The notes under the pieces: generated by a model | What the model was told of the DNA's origin: nothing | Databases searched by the model: none | Seen by the model: the letters and a program-made list of their open reading frames with translations, nothing else | Translations under genes and position numbers: made by a program | In this document: one piece after another, positions 5,517 through 10,242 of the stretch | How the letters are laid out: each line of letters opens with the position of its first letter | How positions within the stretch are numbered: position 1 is the stretch's first letter | Assembly (NCBI GenBank): GCA_041595255.1 | Contig: JBFHKR010000090.1 | Location: 1 to 10,242 of the forward strand | DNA length: 10,242 nucleotides | Source of the DNA: PGYR01 sp041595255 | GTDB taxonomy: Bacteria; Bacteroidota; Ignavibacteria; Kapaibacteriales; UBA2268 | Direction of reading: 5' to 3'

Positions 5517-5539
5517 ACTTGCGAGGATTAATCTTTTTT

Positions 5540-6985
5540 CTAATACTTCACGCAAATATTCTTTGGCTCTGTGAAAAAGTCCATAGCTTCGAAGCCGCCT
5601 TCTCTACCCATTCCGCTATCCTTTACACCACCGAAAGGAGTACGCAAATCACGAAGTAACCAGCAATTCACCCACACTATACCTGCGTGCAAGTTCTGAG
5701 CTACTCTATTAGCTCTGCTAATGTCTTGAGTCCAAACTGTAGCAGCAAGTCCGTATTTCACACTATTAGCATATTCTAGCACTTCTTCTTCTGTGCTGAA
5801 AGGTTGCAAAGTTACAACTGGACCGAATATTTCTTCTTGATTAGTTCTACAATTGAACGGAAGTCCTTCAATTACGGTCGGCTCTATGAAATAACCGTTC
5901 GCACATCTCCCCTCAGGGTTTACTGCGTTTCCGCCTGCTATTACTTTACCACCTTCTTGCTTAGCTAATTCGATATATGATAGTACTTTCTCTTGATGTG
6001 GTTTAGAAACAACTGCACCTAGTGATGTGTCTCCTTCCATTGGGTCACCTACTTTTAGCTTTTTCACTTTCGCTACGAAATCATCACGGAATTTCTCATA
6101 TATAGATTCGTGGATGAATACTCGTGAACCGCAAAGACATATCTGCCCTTGATTTGCAAAAGATGAGATAACGCTAGTGCTTAGTGCTTTGTCATAGTCG
6201 CAATCACCGAATATAATGTTCGGGTTCTTTCCACCTAATTCTAAAGACATTTTCTTGAATTTTGGTGCGACTATTCTTGCTATATGCTCACCTGTCTTAG
6301 TTCCACCTGTAAACGAAATCGCTTGTATATCATCATGTTGGACTATTGCCTCACCAGCAGTAGGTCCGTTGCCGTGTACTATATTCAGAACTCCATTAGG
6401 AAGTCCAGCTTCTTTACAAACCTCAGAAAGTAAGTAAGCTGTCATTGGCGTAATCTCGCTTGGTTTAGCCACAACCGTATTGCCTGTAGCTAGAGCTGGG
6501 GCAATCTTCCAAGTGAATAGGTAAAGTGGCAAATTCCAAGGTGAAATACACCCCACTACACCTAGGGGTTGTCTTAGAGTATAGTTGATAGCTGGCTCTT
6601 CCGGCATAAAGTGTGACTGGCTAGAATAGTGCATAACAGCAGTAGCATAGAACTTGAAGTTAGATTTCGCACGTGGAATATCTACTTTCCGAGCTAGCTT
6701 TATTGGCTTGCCATTGTCTCTGCTTTCAGCTTCTACAAATTCTTCGAATCTACTTTCTATACCATCCGCGATTGCCATTATATAATCGTGTCTTTGTTCG
6801 TTCGATAGATTAGACCAAGCTGGAAAAGCGGCTTTTGCAGCTTTGACCGCCAAATCTACATCGGCAGAATCTGAATCGGGAATTAGCGAATATACCTCGC
6901 CTACCGAAGGATCATAATTATCTAAATATTTACCATTCAAAGGGGCTACAAGCTCCCCATTAATATAATTCTGTATTTTGAACAT
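5540..6985 (-). CDS. Aldehyde dehydrogenase, ALDH8-like
   Basis: This 481-residue NAD(P)-dependent aldehyde dehydrogenase is complete. Visible are the cofactor-binding segments PWNLP (N151) and AKPSE (K174), FTGG (225-228), the general base E249 in LELGGKNP, and the catalytic C283 in NQGQICLCGSR. The EEIFGPVV segment and a C-terminal NCWLLRDLRTPFGGVKDSGMGREGG complete the fold (written here as one motif of the family's tail). That NCWL-R-L-PFGG ending and the sequence overall are closest to ALDH8A1-type 2-aminomuconate or 2-hydroxymuconate semialdehyde dehydrogenases. These belong to tryptophan/kynurenine or catechol meta-cleavage breakdown. No other gene of those pathways is in the window, so the substrate is tentative. 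It is cytosolic. The gene is visibly less AT-rich than the array genes, which suggests a core gene. It is transcribed divergently from the MBOAT gene. Confidence 0.93.
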   Translation of the reverse strand: MFKIQNYINGELVAPLNGKYLDNYDPSVGEVYSLIPDSDSADVDLAVKAAKAAFPAWSNLSNEQRHDYIMAIADGIESRFEEFVEAESRDNGKPIKLARKVDIPRAKSNFKFYATAVMHYSSQSHFMPEEPAINYTLRQPLGVVGCISPWNLPLYLFTWKIAPALATGNTVVAKPSEITPMTAYLLSEVCKEAGLPNGVLNIVHGNGPTAGEAIVQHDDIQAISFTGGTKTGEHIARIVAPKFKKMSLELGGKNPNIIFGDCDYDKALSTSVISSFANQGQICLCGSRVFIHESIYEKFRDDFVAKVKKLKVGDPMEGDTSLGAVVSKPHQEKVLSYIELAKQEGGKVIAGGNAVNPEGRCANGYFIEPTVIEGLPFNCRTNQEEIFGPVVTLQPFSTEEEVLEYANSVKYGLAATVWTQDISRANRVAQNLHAGIVWVNCWLLRDLRTPFGGVKDSGMGREGGFEAMDFFTEPKNICVKY

Positions 6986-7008
6986 TTCTTTTCAGATTTT
7001 TAGTTTTT

Positions 7009-7026
7009 ATTATCTATCAAGATAAT
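7009..7026. repeat. Inverted repeat in divergent promoter region
   Basis: ATTATC (7009-7014) and GATAAT (7021-7026) form a perfect 6-base inverted repeat with a 6-base centre (TATCAA). It lies in the 114-base gap between two divergent genes, 24 bases before the aldehyde dehydrogenase start. It could be an operator for a dimeric regulator. In AT-rich DNA such a palindrome may also arise by chance. Confidence 0.3.
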
Positions 7027-7099
7027 GAATTATTCTAAAATTCCATTAATTTGTAATTGACACTGATACTATTAACAAAATAAACGAAGACCAACTTAG

Positions 7100-8512
7100 G
7101 TGCTTTTTAATTCATTTATATTCTTGTTTTTCCTTGCTATAGTCTTACCTATATTCTATTTGCTACCAAAGAAATCGTATAAGAATATATTCCTATTAGC
7201 GGCTAGTTACTTTTTTTATGGATATTGGGATTGGCGGTTTTGTTTATTATTGTTATTATCTACAATAGTCGATTATTATATCGGATTGTGGATACACAAT
7301 ACAGAAGATGTAAAGAGAAGGAAGCTGTTACTTTATACTAGTTTAAGTGTGAACTTAGGTATATTAGGGTTCTTCAAATATTTCAATTTCTTTATAGATA
7401 GTTTCCAAACTATGATAAATGGTTTGGGTGGGAATGTTGACTCGCTTCACTTGAATATTATTCTTCCTGTTGGAATCTCGTTTTATACTTTTCAAACCCT
7501 TTCTTACACTTTTGATGTATATAGAAAGAAATTAGAGCCAACGAATAATATTATTGATTTCGCTTTATTTGTATCATTTTTCCCGCAACTAGTAGCAGGT
7601 CCTATTGAGAGAGCAAAAGATCTATTACCCCAATTATATAATAAACTAAGCCCAACTAAAGATCAATTAAAAGAAGGTGCTACTCTTATAGTTCTCGGTT
7701 TATTCCGAAAGGTGATGATAGGCGACACTGCTGGCAGAATCGTAGATCATATATTTGGGAACCTACATCTTTATAAATCCATAGAAATAATTGCAGCTGT
7801 ACTACTTTTCGGTATTCAAATATATGCTGATTTCTCAGGGTATAGCAAAATAGCTCGAGGTACCGCTAAGCTACTAGGCATTGAGCTAATGGTAAATTTC
7901 GAGCAACCATACTTATCGAGAAATATCACTGAGTTTTGGCGTAGGTGGCATATATCACTCTCCTCTTGGCTGAAAGATTATCTGTACATTACTCTTGGTG
8001 GTAATAGAAAAGGTCAAGCACGCACTTATATCAATCTAATGATAACTATGCTACTCGGTGGGTTGTGGCACGGAGCTAGTTGGAACTTTGTTATTTGGGG
8101 TGGATTGCACGGTTTCTACTTAGCAGCACACAAGTTTTTCAGCAAGGGGAAAACAGAGTATGACCCTATAACTAGACTCAAAGATATACCGAAAGTGATG
8201 CTCACTTTTGTTTTAGTAGCGTTTACTTGGTTGTTTTTCAGAGCTACATCGTGGGAGTCAACTCAGCAGATATTCTCTGCTATATTTGATTGGCAAGCGA
8301 GCGAATATGCACATATATTCACCCAGATACTACTTTCGTATTTCGTTTTGACTTTTGCTTTAGATATTGTTGAAAATAGATTTGGACATACATTTGTGCT
8401 CCGATTCAAATCAATATCAATCCGATTAGGTATATTAATAAGCTTATTTGTTGTGACACTGATTTATATTTTTCAATCAAAACCATTACCTTTTATATAT
8501 TTCCAATTTTAA
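7100..8512 (+). CDS. MBOAT-family O-acyltransferase (AlgI-like)
   Basis: This 470-residue polytopic inner-membrane protein belongs to the MBOAT family (AlgI/DltB/PatA type), which passes acyl groups, usually acetyl, from the cytosol to a partner that acetylates an exported glycan. The N-terminus MLFNSF..F and SYFFYGYWDWR (36-46) are typical. The core motifs follow: LPVGISFYTFQ.LSY (122-136), FFPQLVAGPIERA (160-172), ADFSGYS (243-249), FWRRWHISLSSWLKDYLY (279-296) and LLGGLWHGASWN (318-329). The catalytic histidine is H324, with conserved H284 nearby. The start is GTG at 7100, chosen because it gives the canonical N-terminus; no good ribosome-binding site is visible. The SGNH-like gene follows after three bases and is almost certainly co-transcribed. 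Length is normal. Confidence 0.95.
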   Translation: MLFNSFIFLFFLAIVLPIFYLLPKKSYKNIFLLAASYFFYGYWDWRFCLLLLLSTIVDYYIGLWIHNTEDVKRRKLLLYTSLSVNLGILGFFKYFNFFIDSFQTMINGLGGNVDSLHLNIILPVGISFYTFQTLSYTFDVYRKKLEPTNNIIDFALFVSFFPQLVAGPIERAKDLLPQLYNKLSPTKDQLKEGATLIVLGLFRKVMIGDTAGRIVDHIFGNLHLYKSIEIIAAVLLFGIQIYADFSGYSKIARGTAKLLGIELMVNFEQPYLSRNITEFWRRWHISLSSWLKDYLYITLGGNRKGQARTYINLMITMLLGGLWHGASWNFVIWGGLHGFYLAAHKFFSKGKTEYDPITRLKDIPKVMLTFVLVAFTWLFFRATSWESTQQIFSAIFDWQASEYAHIFTQILLSYFVLTFALDIVENRFGHTFVLRFKSISIRLGILISLFVVTLIYIFQSKPLPFIYFQF

Positions 8513-8515
8513 AAT

Positions 8516-9568
8516 TTGATAAAAACTTTAAAACATATCACCTTATTTTTTATTTCAGTAGCATCTACATTGCTAGTCTGTGAATTATTCGTAGATAATG
8601 CCAAAATTGTAGAAGCATCTTTGGGAAAATACTACGAAGATATAGGAAAGGGACTACCTAATAATCAAGAGACAGTACTTTTCACAGAAGGGTTTGGAAT
8701 ATTTAAAACTAATAATAGCCGATTTGCTGGTAGAGAAGTTGATACAAATACATCTAAGCATATTAATATTGCTCTAATAGGTGATTCATTTGTCGAATCT
8801 TTCCAAGTCTTCCAACGCAATTATTTTGGTAATATAATAGAACAAAATTTATCCGAAAGATTCAAAGAATATACATTCGAAGTGCAAAATTTTGGTAGAG
8901 CAAATTTCAATCTAAATCACAACTACGCTTACCAAAGAGTATTCGTTGATAATTTTGATCCAGAATTAATTATCTACTTTGTTTCTAATGGAGATTTGCA
9001 CCTAGAAGAACTAACACCTCTGTATCCCTATACTAAAGAAGTTGACGGTAAATTAGTTACATCAGTTGAGTTCAACAAAGACGAAGTAGAAAGATATAGA
9101 TTAGTACAAAATATACTTAGCAAGTCAATATTATTGAATATGTTAAAGAATGCAAAACATGCGACTAAAAAACACCCAATACCATCTATTCTATTTGGTA
9201 AAGTTTACGATTGGTTTGCCCCCCCTATAAGAATTGAAATACCCGATACTAATTATATCCCACTTCCATTGGCTAATAAAATATTAAACAATCTAGATAG
9301 TAATGTAATAATTGTAAACAGAGATTATACACCATTATATAAACCCTTTGTTGATGAGGTTAATAGACTTGGTATAACTTATTGGGATACTAGTGTTTTT
9401 GTTGATTCTCTATATAAACAGGGAAAAGATCCATATTATTGGAAGGTTACGAAGACTAATGGGCATTGGAATCAGGAAATGCATAAAGATATAGGTGAGT
9501 TACTATCTAAGAAATTAATTCAAAAGATCGAACAAGACTCAGTTTCTATTCTCAGACCTCGCTTTTAG
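8516..9568 (+). CDS. SGNH/GDSL-like protein, MBOAT partner
   Basis: This 350-residue protein has a single N-terminal hydrophobic helix (about 7-24, signal anchor) and an extracytoplasmic SGNH-hydrolase-like domain. Visible blocks are IALIGDSFVESF (85-96) with nucleophile S91, QNFGRANFN (124-132) with G127, IIYFVSNGDLH (152-162) with N158 and D160, and NGHWN (315-319) with H317. In the usual last block an Asp precedes the His (D.H or DGH); here Asn occupies that place, so the catalytic triad may be altered. By analogy to AlgJ/AlgX and PatB-type partners it probably completes O-acetylation (or deacetylation) of an exported polysaccharide supplied by the MBOAT protein three bases upstream. The start is TTG at 8516; no other usable start exists before residue 200. 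Its last 30 bases overlap the 3' end of the opposite-strand SdpI-like gene. Confidence 0.82.
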   Translation: MIKTLKHITLFFISVASTLLVCELFVDNAKIVEASLGKYYEDIGKGLPNNQETVLFTEGFGIFKTNNSRFAGREVDTNTSKHINIALIGDSFVESFQVFQRNYFGNIIEQNLSERFKEYTFEVQNFGRANFNLNHNYAYQRVFVDNFDPELIIYFVSNGDLHLEELTPLYPYTKEVDGKLVTSVEFNKDEVERYRLVQNILSKSILLNMLKNAKHATKKHPIPSILFGKVYDWFAPPIRIEIPDTNYIPLPLANKILNNLDSNVIIVNRDYTPLYKPFVDEVNRLGITYWDTSVFVDSLYKQGKDPYYWKVTKTNGHWNQEMHKDIGELLSKKLIQKIEQDSVSILRPRF

Positions 9569-9895
9569 CTCTTTCTCAGTTTTGATAATTGGTATTGCCA
9601 TAAATAATATCATAGTAAGAATAGAAAGAAATACCCCAACTATCATATTTAGATCTTTCATAGGCACTGCTAAAGAAGCTGTAAGTGTATATATAATCAT
9701 ATACCTAATCATCAGTTTACCTGAATAGGGCTGTGCAAAATCCCATGCTTCTTGGCTAACCATTGATCGCTTTGTACGGTAACCATAGAGTGAATTTACC
9801 TTCTTAGGAGGATACTTCAATGTAATTAGCATTATAATAATAACTAATGGACCAGTAAGGATTGGTATAATGAATAAAGGGTTATCAAAAATCAT
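9539..9895 (-). CDS. SdpI-family membrane protein
   Basis: This 118-residue protein has three transmembrane segments (about 7-27, 62-78, 83-104). Between the first and second lies the family signature: NSLYGYRTKRSMVSQEAWDFAQPYSGK (34-60, with Y37, G38, Y39, R40 and W51 as key residues), seen in SdpI/YhfL-type proteins. Bacillus SdpI gives immunity to the SdpC toxin and sequesters the repressor SdpR. Most members elsewhere have no such partner, and none is visible here, so an immunity function should not be assumed. It is likely an inner-membrane protein with its C-terminus (KTEKELKARSENRN) in the cytosol. Its 3' end overlaps the SGNH gene by 30 bases in convergent orientation. A terminator separates it from the CsbD-like gene, so it is probably its own transcript. 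Confidence 0.85.
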   Translation of the reverse strand: MIFDNPLFIIPILTGPLVIIIMLITLKYPPKKVNSLYGYRTKRSMVSQEAWDFAQPYSGKLMIRYMIIYTLTASLAVPMKDLNMIVGVFLSILTMILFMAIPIIKTEKELKARSENRN

Positions 9896-9921
9896 ATTTT
9901 TACATTATTAATTCTAATATT

Positions 9922-9929
9922 CAAATATA
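9922..9929 (-). promoter_or_regulatory. Possible Bacteroidota -7 box for the SdpI-like gene
   Basis: Read on the minus strand, TATATTTG fits the Bacteroidota -7 consensus TAnnTTTG and lies 26 bases before the ATG. No TTG -33 box stands at the right distance, because the upstream DNA is the CsbD terminator. Expression may instead come from leak-through of that terminator. Confidence 0.3.
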
Positions 9930-9956
9930 AAAAAAGCACCTTAAAAAAAGATGCTT
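9929..9956 (-). terminator. Intrinsic terminator of the CsbD-like gene
   Basis: On the minus strand AAGCATC (9956-9950) pairs with GGTGCTT (9940-9934), seven pairs including one G-T wobble, over a 9-base loop. A T-run follows (9935-9929). The stem begins 12 bases after the CsbD-like stop codon, as expected for a single-gene transcript. Confidence 0.75.
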
Positions 9957-9968
9957 AAATTTTGTGTT

Positions 9969-10166
9969 TTAAATACTTCTAGTATAACTAGCAATTTTTT
10001 GCTTAATTTCTTCTTTAGTTTTACCGAGTTTTTGCTGTATTTTACCTAATAACTCATCCTCTTTTCCTTCAGCATAAGTCAAATCATTATCTGTTAATTC
10101 TGCAAAATCTTGTTTCAACTTTCCTTTGATTTCGTTCCAGTTTCCTTTAATCTCTAAGTTATCCAT
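9969..10166 (-). CDS. CsbD-like stress-response protein
   Basis: This 65-residue hydrophilic protein shows the CsbD pattern throughout: IKGNWNEIKGKLKQDFAELTDNDL (5-28), then AEGKEDELLGKIQQKLGKTKEE (32-53). The family hallmarks are GxWNExKGK with W10, and GKEDELxGKIQxxxG. CsbD-like proteins are small, probably disordered or helical, and induced by general stress (sigma-B in Bacillus, various envelope or osmotic stresses elsewhere); their molecular action is unknown. Length is standard. It has a strong GGAG ribosome-binding site seven bases before ATG, a good promoter candidate and its own terminator, so it is a single-gene, probably well-expressed unit. It is cytosolic with no signal peptide. 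Confidence 0.93.
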   Translation of the reverse strand: MDNLEIKGNWNEIKGKLKQDFAELTDNDLTYAEGKEDELLGKIQQKLGKTKEEIKQKIASYTRSI

Positions 10167-10173
10167 ATTAACA

Positions 10174-10177
10174 CTCC
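10174..10177 (-). promoter_or_regulatory. Ribosome-binding site of the CsbD-like gene
   Basis: GGAG on the minus strand lies seven bases before the ATG at 10166. It is a clear Shine-Dalgarno site. Confidence 0.65.
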
Positions 10178-10198
10178 ATCATATAATTAAACAAACTT

Positions 10199-10227
10199 GT
10201 TATACTTATTAGAACGAATAAAACCAA
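10199..10227 (-). promoter_or_regulatory. Candidate promoter of the CsbD-like gene
   Basis: On the minus strand TTGGTT (10227-10222) and TATAAC (10204-10199) are separated by exactly 17 bases. This matches a sigma70-type promoter at -10 (5 of 6) and the TTG half of -35. The predicted transcript start would give a leader of about 25 bases that includes the GGAG site. Confidence 0.45.
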
Positions 10228-10242
10228 TGATATTGCAGTTTA

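Larger units (their letters stand above)
5330..5539. other. Intergenic region with several hairpins
   Basis: This 210-base non-coding gap lies between the ends of two convergent genes. It holds a bulged hairpin (5353-5383), a short hairpin AAAGC/GCTTT (5395-5408), a 10-base palindrome TTCCGCGGAA (5410-5419) and a CCCTC/GAGGG hairpin (5501-5516). GCGGA at 5366 could also pair with TCCGC at 5411. No open frame or clean terminator with a T-run is seen. It looks like degenerate interspersed repeat DNA. Confidence 0.55.

Noticed and set aside
5501..5535. CCCTC/GAGGG hairpin as terminator for the SMR or aldehyde dehydrogenase gene
   Set aside because: The stem is only five bases and neither strand has a T-run directly after it; the T-run at 5532-5537 is 15 bases away. 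Kept only as a repeat-like hairpin.
6216..6437. 73-residue + strand frame
   Set aside because: It is antisense to the core of the aldehyde dehydrogenase, with no independent support.
7057..7085. TTGACA upstream of the MBOAT gene as a promoter
   Set aside because: The hexamer is perfect, but the bases 17-18 positions on (ATAAAC/TAAACG) are a poor -10. A promoter is expected in this gap but cannot be placed from sequence alone.

Overview
The window is AT-rich and gene-dense. Three things suggest a Bacteroidota/Kapabacteria/Ignavibacteria-type bacterium (FCB group): the gene content (MBOAT plus SGNH acetylation pair, SdpI-like and CsbD-like proteins, TfoX-like and DUF1801 proteins), an intergenic CCCTC/GAGGG hairpin of a style common there, and a possible TAnnTTTG promoter box. 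This placement is inference. Several genes have recognisable Shine-Dalgarno sites, and TTG and GTG starts occur.

Region 1 (1-5329). After an intrinsic terminator at 10-39 that ends an upstream transcript, eleven small genes run head to tail on the + strand with gaps of about 1-50 bases or short overlaps. They are a HEPN-motif protein, a small conserved protein, a secreted protein of unknown function, a PH-like membrane protein, DUF1801, a VOC/glyoxalase protein, a one-segment membrane peptide, a TfoX-like protein, a nitrilase-superfamily amidohydrolase, another small secreted protein, and a Gdx/SugE-type SMR exporter. They share no pathway and look like an accessory gene array. No integrase, transposase or attC site is visible. 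The clearest trace of how it grew is a 40-base direct repeat (1238-1277 and 1727-1766, 37/40 identical). It covers the start of the PH-like gene and brackets the first secreted-protein gene, leaving a 21-codon fossil of the PH-like gene in front of it.

Region 2 (5330-5539) is a short non-coding stretch with several hairpins that looks like degenerate interspersed repeat DNA.

Region 3 (5540-6985, minus) is an ALDH8-like aldehyde dehydrogenase, visibly less AT-rich than the array. A 114-base divergent intergenic region separates it from region 4.

Region 4 (7100-9568, +) is an MBOAT acyltransferase followed three bases later by an SGNH-like secreted or membrane-anchored protein. This is the classic pair for O-acetylation of an exported glycan.

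Region 5 (9539-10242, minus) holds an SdpI-family membrane protein whose 3' end overlaps the SGNH gene by 30 bases. Beyond it lies a CsbD-like stress protein with its own promoter, ribosome-binding site and terminator. No tRNA, rRNA, CRISPR, insertion sequence or replication origin was seen.
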